From Saprospiraceae bacterium (lineage in GTDB: Bacteria > Bacteroidota > Bacteroidia > Chitinophagales > Saprospiraceae): a stretch of 64,000 nt of DNA. The stretch lies in assembly GCA_016719855.1 (NCBI GenBank), contig JADJYH010000001.1, positions 186,001-250,000 of the forward strand, read 5' to 3'. Each line of letters begins with the position of its first letter. The first letter of the stretch is position 1. Below are positions 27,976 to 37,190 of this stretch, piece by piece. Both the position numbers and the translations under genes were made by a program. The notes below the pieces were generated by a model. That model was not told the DNA's origin and did no database searches. It saw nothing but the letters and a program-made list of their open reading frames with translations.

Positions 27976-30900
27976 TTAATCACTTTTCTTCAAGCTTTCG
28001 CCAGGTGTGGTGAAAGGCGAGGTGATTGCACTGTTGTTCACGTCGCCAATTTTTATCCCAATGAAATTGAGGTTTAGCTGGTCATTGGTTACATCGTTAA
28101 CAATGATGGATTCTGGAAACGGCGCACTGAACGGGTTCATCGGATCCGGGAAAACATAGGAAGCATCCACGAATCGCCAGGATTTGTTGCTTGGGAAATT
28201 TGTATTGATGATCAAAATCAGCTTTCTGATTTCCACAAGGTCAAATGTGGTGATGGCACCGGAACTGTTGATGTCAGCAGCTATCATTTTGTAAGGAGAG
28301 TCAAGGGTGTCTATGCCTAAGATGTGTTTTCTGATGGTTACAAGGTCAAAAGTGGTTACGCCGTTGAGCGGCATGGTGTCCTTTTCTGGGGTGATGGTAT
28401 AGTCATCACCTGAAACGAAGAAAATTTCGTAATCACCATTTACATCAGTATATTCATGTTGGTCAAACCCGTTTGGACTTGTAACGGTTACCTTGACGTT
28501 ATGAATGTCAAACCCGATTTCCGTTTCGATTTTACCGCTTAAGACTGGATCGCAGTCACAGCCACTCAAGTTCGATTGGATGATTACTTGTGTTTGACAG
28601 GAACTTTGATTTCCAAAATTATCGGTCACCCAAACCTCAATGTTAACGAGGCCAATATCACAGCTGGTAAATGTTTGACCAATAACTCGAGTTTTGAAAG
28701 TATGAAAATGTAAGAGAAAATTATCACAATTGTCATGGCTTCCATTGTCAAAATCCGACACCCAAACATCAACCGTACACCCTTGCATCAGTTCGACAAC
28801 CAAAGGTGCCGCCCGACAAATAGCCACAGGAGCGACGGTATCAAACACCTCAAACGAAGTCATGCAAGTTTGCATCTTCCCACACCCATCAGTCGCCGTG
28901 TAGGTGACTGAGTAGGCTCCCGGTGTAATACCGACAGGAGCGCCAAGGGAATTGCCCAGGCTCCCAGAAACTGTCAAATTGATGCCGCTACCACATCCTT
29001 CCACAACAGGTGTGGGCACTACCAAGTCAAACGTGCAATCATCTGCACCGAGGTACAAATCCAGGATTTCGCAACCATTTGGGAAGGTGACGGGTGCATT
29101 GTTGTTCACATGAATGGTTTGGGTATATTCCATGTAGCCATCGCCATTGTCCTGAAATGTGAGTGGGTCAAGTTCCGTGTCCGCCCCGGTGGGCGCACCT
29201 GAATAAGCGCAGTCATTGATAATGACCCAGGTGCGCAGCAGCGTGTAACAACCGGTAATGCCAGAGGGCACAACCATGTCAGTGAATGATGAGGAAATTG
29301 CTTCGCAATTGACCATCGTAATGTTAGGTTCTGGCAAATTGGCTTGGGCAGGAGCTACGCAAATGGATGTGTCTGGCGAAAACTGGGCGACAAAGTTGGA
29401 AACGTGCTGTACGACTATTGACTGTGTACAACTTAAAGTGTCGGAAGCATTGGTAGCGTAAATGTTTCTTGTCACCACCCCGTTCCCACATCCATCTACA
29501 TCCGCTGTGGCATCTTGTGTGATGTCAAAACTACAATTGCTGTAAAAAACTGGCATCCCATGTACATCAAGCACATCGTAGTCCTCATTTTGAAGGGCAG
29601 GTGAAATTACCGAAAGATAGTAATCACATGAAACTGTATCGCTTGGCGGACAGGCAACAAGCGTTTCATCGGTTATTTTAAGCACCAGCGTTTGCGTTGT
29701 ATCGTTCCCGCAAGCATCGGTCAGCTTGTAGTCAACCATGTAATTGCCAGGCAATGTGTCTGGGTGAATCCAAGCCCCGTTTGAGGAGAAATTGCCCCAA
29801 TCAGACTGCAACAGGAAATTGAAGTTGGAGCATTCCGACAGCACATTTGCTGGAGGCAAAAACACCGAATCCACGCACCCGCCCGAATTGCTGAAAAACA
29901 GTGTGTCTGGTATTTCAAAGACGGGCGCCATTTCATCCAAGACCAAAATAGTTTGCGTATCACGAAGTGTTGTTGGCCCACACAAACGAACGACCGACCA
30001 AGCTCTTTTAATCCTGTAAGAATCGCCACAGAGAGGTGTTATATTGTCAACATAGCTCACCGCAAACTTGCAGTGAACGTTGTCATCTGGCGGAAAATCG
30101 CCAACCAAAGGCCAGCCAGTGATATCGGGATGTGCCGTTTGTGTGAGGTTCAATGTATCGTTGCACAGGAGCGCTGGGCTTGAAACATCGTCAACATCGT
30201 CTGGAAATACCACAAGGCTCGCCGGGAACCGCCTCCCGGTGATGTCCTGCTCGCAAGTGCTTTGGCTTCCGTTGGGTGAAGTGGCAACCCAAGTTCGGAT
30301 GATTTGAAAAGCAAAGGTATCGGGGCATTGTGTGAACGTCAATTCGTCCGAATAGGAAAGGGCCACATTCTCAAAACATCCGGTCAAAGTTGGGCTCCCG
30401 GTATAGAAAGTGTCAGTCGGTTCGTTGCAATATTGCACTACGTCGGGTGGGCAGGTAATTGATGATGGCTCTCCGCCCGTTACCGTGACAATGGACTCGC
30501 AGGAATGCCCAGTCTCGTTATTTGTCAACTGAACATTGAAGCTGCTGCAGACGTCGTTGGCGTCAATGACACCTGGCACCCAGTTGTTTCCCTCTTGGAT
30601 TTCTGTCATGTAGTCTTCATCACATGGATTGAAGGTTGAGCCTAGGATATCGGAAGCAGTCAACATACGTTCACATTCTCCGTTCAATGAAACGGAAGCG
30701 ACGCCGGGACAATCGAAATTAGTTGAATTGTAAGCCAGAATGTTGACTTCAAAATCGCAAGTGTAAAAATTGTTGTTGTTGTCCGAAACCGCCAGGGTTA
30801 TGGTGGTGATGCCTGTCGGCAAAAAGGTGCCAGGAAAGGGAAAAAAGACGGGATCGTTTGCAGGAAAGTTAGTGCTCCAATCCAGTGAATCGTAGTAAAT

Positions 30901-31071
30901 GGCCACACTGCAATCGTTCTGCGGTAGGTTTACCACGTAATCGTCTGGGCAGGTCAGCACCTGCGCTTTCAATTCAGCAGTGCTGACGGCGAAAACTAGT
31001 GAAACGACAACTAAAGTCTTGAAAATCAGGCACTTAAAGTCAAGCAGCGTTGTGTAAATCGGTGACATCAT
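27976..31071 (-). CDS. Large secreted HYR/SprB-like repeat protein with dockerin-like C-terminus
   Basis: About 1031 residues. Signal peptide (hydrophobic FKTLVVVSLVFAVSTAELKA). Repeated HYR/Ig-like modules use CPDDYVVNLPQNDCSVAIYY and CPPSDTVSCDY patterns with many cysteines. A carboxypeptidase-regulatory-like segment (SGKIETEIGFDIHNVKVTVT) precedes two dockerin type I-like repeats: GVTTFDLVTIRKHILGI and ADINSSGAITTFDLVEIRKL. Unlike its relatives it stops soon after IGIKIGDVNNSA, with no visible T9SS sorting domain, so export or anchoring is unclear. Start uncertain between 31071, 31068 and 31107. Confidence 0.82.
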   Translation of the reverse strand: MMSPIYTTLLDFKCLIFKTLVVVSLVFAVSTAELKAQVLTCPDDYVVNLPQNDCSVAIYYDSLDWSTNFPANDPVFFPFPGTFLPTGITTITLAVSDNNNNFYTCDFEVNILAYNSTNFDCPGVASVSLNGECERMLTASDILGSTFNPCDEDYMTEIQEGNNWVPGVIDANDVCSSFNVQLTNNETGHSCESIVTVTGGEPSSITCPPDVVQYCNEPTDTFYTGSPTLTGCFENVALSYSDELTFTQCPDTFAFQIIRTWVATSPNGSQSTCEQDITGRRFPASLVVFPDDVDDVSSPALLCNDTLNLTQTAHPDITGWPLVGDFPPDDNVHCKFAVSYVDNITPLCGDSYRIKRAWSVVRLCGPTTLRDTQTILVLDEMAPVFEIPDTLFFSNSGGCVDSVFLPPANVLSECSNFNFLLQSDWGNFSSNGAWIHPDTLPGNYMVDYKLTDACGNDTTQTLVLKITDETLVACPPSDTVSCDYYLSVISPALQNEDYDVLDVHGMPVFYSNCSFDITQDATADVDGCGNGVVTRNIYATNASDTLSCTQSIVVQHVSNFVAQFSPDTSICVAPAQANLPEPNITMVNCEAISSSFTDMVVPSGITGCYTLLRTWVIINDCAYSGAPTGADTELDPLTFQDNGDGYMEYTQTIHVNNNAPVTFPNGCEILDLYLGADDCTFDLVVPTPVVEGCGSGINLTVSGSLGNSLGAPVGITPGAYSVTYTATDGCGKMQTCMTSFEVFDTVAPVAICRAAPLVVELMQGCTVDVWVSDFDNGSHDNCDNFLLHFHTFKTRVIGQTFTSCDIGLVNIEVWVTDNFGNQSSCQTQVIIQSNLSGCDCDPVLSGKIETEIGFDIHNVKVTVTSPNGFDQHEYTDVNGDYEIFFVSGDDYTITPEKDTMPLNGVTTFDLVTIRKHILGIDTLDSPYKMIAADINSSGAITTFDLVEIRKLILIINTNFPSNKSWRFVDASYVFPDPMNPFSAPFPESIIVNDVTNDQLNLNFIGIKIGDVNNSAITSPFTTPGESLKKSD

Positions 31072-31444
31072 GGGAAAATAATTTAACTGAAACAATTCAA
31101 AGCCCAACCAATTGAAAAAATCGGCGGGGTTGTTTATAGTCCTTGAATTTTATGAAATGTCCTGAAACAAAGATTGTTTTATGTCCTAAAACACTTGTGG
31201 TGAGAAATCAGTAGAGCGGCGTTTATTTCAAAAATTGATGCAATTTAGAACTATTTCAAAAATTAAACACCTTCCTTTCTTGAAAAATCAAATTTTATAC
31301 CCAAAGAAAGAACGGGAGCTGATCAGCATTGCCAATTCCGTAAAAAAACGTTTATTCGCACCTTTTTAGTAAGAACGCACCAAAGTGCATTCCAGAGTAG
31401 CTTGCAAGAACAAACCTTGGAATGCATAAAAATGAATATTTGCC
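31072..31444. other. Intergenic region between HYR protein and leuS
   Basis: 373 bases without a credible gene. A/T-rich with repeated TTTCAAAAATT words (about 31227-31265) and TGTCCTGAAA/TGTCCTAAAA (31157-31193). It should carry divergent promoters, but no well-spaced TTTG/TAnnTTTG pair was found. Confidence 0.45.
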
Positions 31445-34222
31445 ATGGAATACAACCCTCGTGAGATTGAACAAAGATGGAAAAAGTGGTGGGAAGAAAA
31501 TCAGGTTTACAAAGTCTCCAATGACTCTCCAAAACCCAAATACTACGTGCTGGACATGTTCCCCTACCCTTCCGGTTCGGGCCTGCACGTTGGGCACCCG
31601 CTGGGCTACATCGGTTCTGATATTTACGCTCGCTACAAGCGAATGAAGGGGTTCAACGTGCTGCATCCAATGGGCTACGACGCCTTCGGTCTGCCTGCTG
31701 AACAGTACGCCATTCAGACGGGCGTTCATCCAGCGAAGGCAACGGCAACCAACATCGCCCGCTACCGGGAGCAGTTGGACAAAATCGGTTTCAGCTTCGA
31801 CTGGAGCCGGGAGGTGCAGACCTGTAACCCCAAATATTACAAATGGACGCAGTGGATTTTTTTGCAGCTCTTCAACCACTGGTACGACATCAAGGCCGCC
31901 AAAGCCCGACCTATCAGCGAATTGGTGACAATTTTTGAAAAAGAAGGCGTTGCCAATGCCCAAGCTGCTGGCTCCGAGCCCCTGGCTTTTTCCGCTGCGC
32001 AATGGGTCGCCATGTCCCCCAAGGAAAAAGACGACACCCTGATGAACTACCGCCTCGCCTTCCGCAAAACCACCTATGTCTGGTGGTGCGAGGAACTTGG
32101 CACCGTGCTCGCCAACGACGAAGTGAAGGACGGCGTCAGTGAGCGGGGCGGCTACCCGGTAGAGCGCAAACCGATGCTCCAGTGGAGCCTCCGAATCACC
32201 GCGTACGCCGACCGCCTGCTCACTGACCTCGACTCGGTGGACTTCAGCGACTCCATGAAAAAAATGCAGTCGAACTGGATTGGCAGATAGCAGGGTGCGC
32301 AAATGTTTTTCGATTTGGAAAACGGCGCTGGTCAATTAGAGATTTTCACTACCCGCCCCGACACCATCTTCGGAGCCACCTTCATGCTTTTGGCTCCCGA
32401 GCACGATTTGGTCAAGCAAATCACTACGCCCGACCAAGCCCAAGCCATCGCCGACTACCTCGCCTATGTGAACACCCGCAGCGAGCGTGACCGCATGTCA
32501 GAGACGAAGGAAGTGTCCGGTGCGTTCACGGGTGCTTACGCCTTGAACCCTTTCAACGGCGCAAAAATCCCCATCTGGATTGCTGAGTACGTGTTGAAGG
32601 ACTACGGAACTGGTGCCATCATGGCCGTTCCAGCCGACGATGAACGGGACATGCGATTCGCCAAAAAATTTGACCTGCCCATCGTTGAAATCATTGACAA
32701 AAGCATGTATCCCGGTGCTACCATCGAAGACAAGCAGGGCAAAATGATTAACTCCGACTTCCTCAATGGCATGGAAGTGATGGACGCTATCGAAGCCGTA
32801 TTGCAACACATCGAAGCGATGGGCATTGGTCATCGCAAAATCAATTTCAAGCTGCGGGACGCAATCTACAGCCGCCAGCGCTACTGGGGCGAACCGTTCC
32901 CTATTATTTATGACACTGACGGCATTGCCCATGCTTTGCCAGAGAGCGAGTTGCCACTCGAACTGCCCGTTTTGGACGATTTCAAGCCCGCCTCCGGCGG
33001 AAAAGCGCCTCTCGCCCGTGCCGAAGATTGGGTCAATCTCCCAAATGGATGGCGGCGGGAGACCGATACGATGCCAGGTTTTGCTGGCTCCTCGTGGTAC
33101 TTCCTGCGGTACATGGATGCCGACAACGACACGGAGTTTGCATCGCAAAAAGCCCTGAACTACTGGCAGGACGTTGACCTGTACGTGGGCGGCACGGAGC
33201 ACGCCGTTGGGCACTTGATGTACAGCCGTTTTTGGCATAAGTTCCTGTACGACAAGGGTTTGGTGCCGACGAAGGAACCGTACAAGAAGCTGTTGAATCA
33301 GGGGATGATACAGGGGAAATCCGCCGTGATGGAGGTGACGCTGGAGGGTGGCCGCAGCCTCGAACTGCACGTTCCAGTCAGCTTGGTGGACGATGAATGG
33401 CGCATTTCTTTGGAAAAATTTTTGGGCTTGCAACTCACCGATAACCGCTTCGAGCAGATTGACCCAAGTTCTCACGTAACAGTCGTGACTGATGCCGATG
33501 GTACAAAGCACATCCCACTTTCCCAGCGGGTAGAAAAGATGTCTAAGTCACTTCACAATGTCATCAACCCTGACGAAATGGTAGAGCGCTACGGCGCCGA
33601 CTGCTTCCGCATGTACGAGATGTTCCTCGGCCCCATCGAGCAGGCCAAGCCGTGGGACACGAAGGGCATCAGCGGCGTCTCCAGTTTTCTTCGGAAAATG
33701 TGGATGCTGTTTTATGACGAATACAGCGGCAAAAACCTCGTGACCGATGCCGAACCGACCAAGGCAGAACTGAAAGTGCTGCACACCTGCATCAAAAAAG
33801 TACAGGAGGACATTGAGCGTTTCTCTTTCAACACCTGTGTGAGCGCCTTCATGATTTGCGTCAACGAACTGCGCTCACTCAACTGCTCCAAGCGGGCCGT
33901 GCTTGACGAACTGGTCAGGTTGGTTGCTCCATTTGCGCCCTTCACCGCCGAGGAACTTTGGCACCAACTGGGCCATGAGACCACGGTTTGCGAAGCGCCC
34001 TACCCTGCTTTCAACGAAGCGTACCTCGTACAGGACACCATTGCCTACCCCGTCAGCATCAACGGCAAGAAACGTGACCTGATTGACCTGCCCGCTGGCA
34101 TGTCTGTGCCAGAGTTGGAGAAGGCCGCCCTCGAATTGGACACCGTGAAGAAATGGCTGGAAGGCCAAACTGTAAAGAAAGTGGTGGTGGTGCCGGGGAG
34201 GATGATAAATATAGTGGTGTAA
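31445..34222 (+). CDS. leuS: Leucyl-tRNA synthetase (in-frame TAG at 32288-32290)
   Basis: Class Ia aminoacyl-tRNA synthetase charging tRNA-Leu, 925 codons. The HIGH motif is HVGH (48-51) within MFPYPSGSGLHVGHPLGYIG; the KMSKS motif is KMSKS (about 698-702). The catalytic, editing (CP1) and anticodon-binding regions are all present. Codon 282 is TAG, in NWIGR-stop-QGAQMFFDLEN; the family has Ser here (GRSQG/GRSEG), and TCG to TAG is a single change. Both sides are in the same frame and otherwise intact. As leuS is essential and no second copy is seen, a base-call error is most likely. Confidence 0.93.
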
Positions 34223-34242
34223 ATCAACCTAAAGCGCAACTG

Positions 34243-34278
34243 AAAAAGCCCAGTGGAGGAAGTTCCGACTGGGCTTTT
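34243..34278. terminator. Bidirectional hairpin terminator
   Basis: AAAAAGCCCAGT pairs with ACTGGGCTTTT around a 13-base loop, between converging leuS and the histidine kinase gene. Confidence 0.85.
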
Positions 34279-34280
34279 CT

Positions 34281-35468
34281 TTAGGATTTTTCCAAGGTAA
34301 AACCGAAGGTCGAACCTATCCCTGGGGTGCTCCGCACATTGATGGTCTGCTTGTGTGCCTCCACGATATGCTTCACGATGGATAGCCCGAGGCCAGAACC
34401 ACCCTGCTCCCGTGAGCGGCTTTTGTCCACCCGGTAGAAGCGGTCGAAAAGGTGGTTGAGATGGTCGGCGGCAATGCCGATGCCTGTGTCAGCTACTTCG
34501 ACCAGCAAGTTTTTGTCCATGTCGTAAAAACTCACCTTGGTAACGCCACCTTCCTTTCCGTATTTCAGGGAGTTGTTGACGAGGTTGGAGAGAACCTGCC
34601 GAATGTACTCTCGGTCTGCCCTCACGATATAGCTTTGGTCGGCACCAGGCTTGAGTTGTAGGCGGATGTTGCGCTCTTTTGCCTTGAACTCCATGTCGTC
34701 GAAGACTTCTTCAGTTAAGGTTTTGATGTCAAAAAGCTGGAGGTCTAGTATCAGCTCGCCTGACTCCAAGCGGGAGATTGACTCCAAGTCCTCCACGATT
34801 GTATTGAGCCGGTCCACGTTCTTTGCTGCACGGAGGAGGTAGTTTTTATTGATGGTTTCATCCTCCAGCCCGCCTTCCAGCAAGGTTTCGAGGTAGCCCT
34901 GGATATTGAAAATCGGCGTTTTCAGTTCATGGGAAATATCGCCCAAAAACTTCCGACGATACTCCTGCCAAGTCTTGAGCTTTTCGGCGTCCATTTCCTG
35001 AGCAGCGGCCCATTCCTCTACCTCCTTCTCCACCTCTTCCATGGTCGTGCCCTGCAAATAACCGAACCCCTTCTTCTCGTTCGTCGCCAATTTATGCTTG
35101 TGGATACTTTTGTAAATCACTTTGATTTTGCGCTGGATATAACGTAGCAGGTAGAAATGGAAAATTGCGAAGCAAAAAGCGAAGGAAGCCAAGCCAGTCA
35201 GCAACAGCATTTGCCAGCTAAAATTGGCATGTTGCACCAAATTGATTAGCGCCACAAAGCCTGTCAACATCAAAGAAGCCCAAAACGAGGCAGCCAATGC
35301 GATGCGGTTTGGCGTTGGGTTTTTCAAATGCCCAAATGGCAGGAACTCGTTGGAATGGACTGGACGAAAGGGGGAATTGGCGTCCTTGGTTGGTGCAAAT
35401 ACGGGCGTTTCACGGTCAAAATTCGTAGCGATACCCGATTCCTTTGATGGTTTTGATGTAATCATCAC
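34281..35468 (-). CDS. PhoR-like sensor histidine kinase
   Basis: Membrane two-component kinase. Two transmembrane helices (about 57-79 and 86-108) with almost no periplasmic loop, a HAMP-like/coiled linker, then HisKA with the phospho-acceptor His180 (FLGDISHELKTPIFNIQGYL) and HATPase_c with N box NLVNNSLKYGKEGG, G1 VADTGIGI and G2 GGSGLGLSIVKHIV. It overlaps the response regulator's 3' end by 53 bases if the ATG at 35468 is used; a TTG at 35327 (reading MKNPTPNRIAL) would remove the overlap and is a credible start. Cognate to the upstream regulator; perhaps phosphate- or envelope-responsive. Confidence 0.9.
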   Translation of the reverse strand: MMITSKPSKESGIATNFDRETPVFAPTKDANSPFRPVHSNEFLPFGHLKNPTPNRIALAASFWASLMLTGFVALINLVQHANFSWQMLLLTGLASFAFCFAIFHFYLLRYIQRKIKVIYKSIHKHKLATNEKKGFGYLQGTTMEEVEKEVEEWAAAQEMDAEKLKTWQEYRRKFLGDISHELKTPIFNIQGYLETLLEGGLEDETINKNYLLRAAKNVDRLNTIVEDLESISRLESGELILDLQLFDIKTLTEEVFDDMEFKAKERNIRLQLKPGADQSYIVRADREYIRQVLSNLVNNSLKYGKEGGVTKVSFYDMDKNLLVEVADTGIGIAADHLNHLFDRFYRVDKSRSREQGGSGLGLSIVKHIVEAHKQTINVRSTPGIGSTFGFTLEKS

Positions 35469-36111
35469 CTAGTTTTTCCCTTAATTTACGGATGTGTACG
35501 TCAATAGTTCGGTTGCCGACAATCACGTCTGTGCCCCAAATTTTGTTGAATATTTCATCCCGGGTGAACACTTTGCCGGGCTTGGAGGCCAACAGGTTCA
35601 GCAGCTCAAACTCTTTTTTTGCAAGCTCCACTTCTTTCCCTGACTGCATCACCCGAAACCGTTCCCGGTCAATCACCAAATCGCCGATGATGGTTTGGTT
35701 GGCAGCTTCGTTTTCTTCCTCGGTTTTAAGGTTGCGGCGCATCAGCGCTTTCACCCGGCTCATCAGCACCCTTGGCTTGATGGGCTTGGTGATGTAATCG
35801 TCACCGCCCACGTCGAGGGCTGCAATTTGCGAATAATCCTCTTCCCTGGCTGTCAAAAACGCAATCAGCGTATTGTCGAACACACGTTGGTTCCTAATGT
35901 TCCGGCACACCTCTACCCCATCCATCTGCGGCATCATGATGTCCAGGATAATCAGGTCGGGCATCACTTCCAATGCTTTTTTTAAGCCTTCCTCACCATT
36001 GCTGGCAGTTTCGACCTGATAGCCCTCCTTCCGGAGGTTGTAGGTTAGGATTTCCAGAATATCCGGCTCATCGTCAACAATCAAAATCTTCTTGCCTTCC
36101 ATGTAGTGCAC
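35416..36111 (-). CDS. OmpR/PhoB-family response regulator
   Basis: 231 residues. The receiver domain has acidic pocket DDEP (13-16), phospho-acceptor Asp57 (DLIILDIMMPQMDG) and the conserved Lys in DDYITKPIKP. The winged-helix effector domain covers about 133-231, with NRTIDVHIRKLREKLGDDYI and the terminal IKGIGYRYEF. First gene of a two-gene operon with the histidine kinase. A second ATG three codons in (36102; MEGKKILIVDDEP) may be the real start. A TAnnTTTG word lies upstream. Confidence 0.94.
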   Translation of the reverse strand: MHYMEGKKILIVDDEPDILEILTYNLRKEGYQVETASNGEEGLKKALEVMPDLIILDIMMPQMDGVEVCRNIRNQRVFDNTLIAFLTAREEDYSQIAALDVGGDDYITKPIKPRVLMSRVKALMRRNLKTEEENEAANQTIIGDLVIDRERFRVMQSGKEVELAKKEFELLNLLASKPGKVFTRDEIFNKIWGTDVIVGNRTIDVHIRKLREKLGDDYIKTIKGIGYRYEF

Positions 36112-36128
36112 ATTTGTGAATTTGGGCG

Positions 36129-36136
36129 CAAAATTA
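36129..36136 (-). promoter_or_regulatory. Candidate -7 promoter element of the two-component operon
   Basis: The minus strand reads TAATTTTG, matching TAnnTTTG, about 17 bases upstream of the first ATG. No good -33 box is visible. Confidence 0.4.
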
Positions 36137-36223
36137 GGCTAACATTGTCGGCCAACACGTATTGGAACATTAACAAATTGTAAAGTCCAAAACATCATGG
36201 CGTGAAGCAATAGGAACTCCCAC

Positions 36224-36553
36224 CTACTTTTTCAACTTGTCCTTTTCCATTTTCTCGGCCATTTTCTCGTAAATCTCCATCGTCAATTCTGGGTTGCGCT
36301 GCAAAATGGCAAGACAAGTATCCAATGTCTCCCGGTCAATCTGGTGTATTTCAGCTATCTGGTCGTAGTACCTATTTGCCAAGCTGTCTTTCTTGGTTCC
36401 ACCTTGAAGATGCGCCATTGCAGACTCTGCCACATGGACATCCAACATCACCGCTTCCAACTTCTCCTTATCAATCGGCAGCGGCTCCGAATTACTGGAA
36501 AGGCATGCCGACAGCAAAAAAAATGGAAATAGATATAGCGTTATTTGTCTCAT
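36224..36553 (-). CDS. DUF4296 lipoprotein
   Basis: 109 residues. MRQITLYLFPFFLLSACLSS is a lipoprotein signal with lipobox LSAC. The remainder is helical and matches DUF4296: the PLPIDKEKLEAVMLDVHVAE motif near the N-terminus and a Met/Glu/Lys-rich C-terminus. Function unknown; the family is widespread in Bacteroidota envelopes. The ATG at 36553 is favoured because the signal starts there. It follows sixA by 21 bases on the same strand, so an operon is likely. Confidence 0.82.
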   Translation of the reverse strand: MRQITLYLFPFFLLSACLSSNSEPLPIDKEKLEAVMLDVHVAESAMAHLQGGTKKDSLANRYYDQIAEIHQIDRETLDTCLAILQRNPELTMEIYEKMAEKMEKDKLKK

Positions 36554-36574
36554 TTCAATAAAAATATTCAGCAT

Positions 36575-37075
36575 TCAATAGCCAAATGACTCCTTCGGAT
36601 AAAACACCCCAGCCACTTCAGAGTTGTTGCCCGTCACCTCCGGCCAGGTCATCGCTTTAGATTGGATACACACCACGCCACAGGTCGGGATATTGTCAAT
36701 ATACTTGTCGGAAAACATATTGGCAACACTGGTAAAGGTCGGGTTGTGGCCAAAAATCAACACCGTGTTGCACGATTCCGGCAGACGGTTGATCAGGTCA
36801 ACGATTGTGACCGACATCGCTTCGTAAATTTCGTCACGAACCCAGAAGTCTTCTCCCTCCACACCTAGTTCATTCTTGAAATAGGCTGCCGTGGTCAGCG
36901 CCCGGATGGCAGGGCTGGTCACTATCAAATCGGGCTGTACGCCTTTGCTCCGCATCAATTTCGCCATGAATGGCGCATCTTTTAGGCCCCGCTCGTTCAG
37001 CGGGCGCTCTACGTCCTTCAAATCTGAGCTGTCCCAACTCGATTTTGCATGGCGTACCAAATAAAATGTCTTCAT
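36575..37075 (-). CDS. sixA: SixA-like phosphohistidine phosphatase
   Basis: Histidine phosphatase of the phosphoglycerate-mutase superfamily, 166 residues. The catalytic RHA motif is LVRHAKSSW (Arg8-His9) and the second catalytic histidine is in IFGHNPTF. Short SixA-type proteins remove phosphate from phosphohistidine on phosphorelay or PTS proteins; the local target is unknown. The ATG at 37075 gives MKTFYLVRHAKSS, the standard start. A TACCTTTG promoter word lies about 25 bases upstream, back to back with the SWIM gene promoter. Confidence 0.9.
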   Translation of the reverse strand: MKTFYLVRHAKSSWDSSDLKDVERPLNERGLKDAPFMAKLMRSKGVQPDLIVTSPAIRALTTAAYFKNELGVEGEDFWVRDEIYEAMSVTIVDLINRLPESCNTVLIFGHNPTFTSVANMFSDKYIDNIPTCGVVCIQSKAMTWPEVTGNNSEVAGVFYPKESFGY

Positions 37076-37099
37076 GTTTCTAGTCAAATTTTGAAAAAC

Positions 37100-37150
37100 C
37101 AAAGGTAGCTTTTTTCGTTTGTGTAAAACCTCCAAAGGCGTGTACCTTTG
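37100..37150. promoter_or_regulatory. Divergent promoter pair for sixA (-) and the SWIM gene (+)
   Basis: Plus strand: TTTG at 37118-37121, 21-base spacer, TACCTTTG at 37143-37150. Minus strand: TACCTTTG at 37100-37107. The two -7 words are identical and face away from each other 35 bases apart, so the two polymerases would compete. Confidence 0.6.
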
Positions 37151-37190
37151 GGGTTTTGCGTTTACAGAACAGTCAGAAACTCATTTTACC

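Noticed and set aside
27976..31071. Cellulosome-type dockerin protein
   Set aside because: The repeats are only dockerin-like, with no cohesin, scaffoldin or glycosidase gene nearby; such repeats are common in Saprospiraceae adhesins.
32288..32290. Recoding of TAG (pyrrolysine-like or stop reassignment) in leuS
   Set aside because: TAG serves as a normal stop elsewhere in the window (for example the MFS and DUF4249 genes), and a single TCG to TAG change explains it.
31352..33511. Minus-strand frames of 327 and 337 codons within leuS
   Set aside because: Antisense shadows of a clear leucyl-tRNA synthetase, with His/Val-rich unstructured translations.
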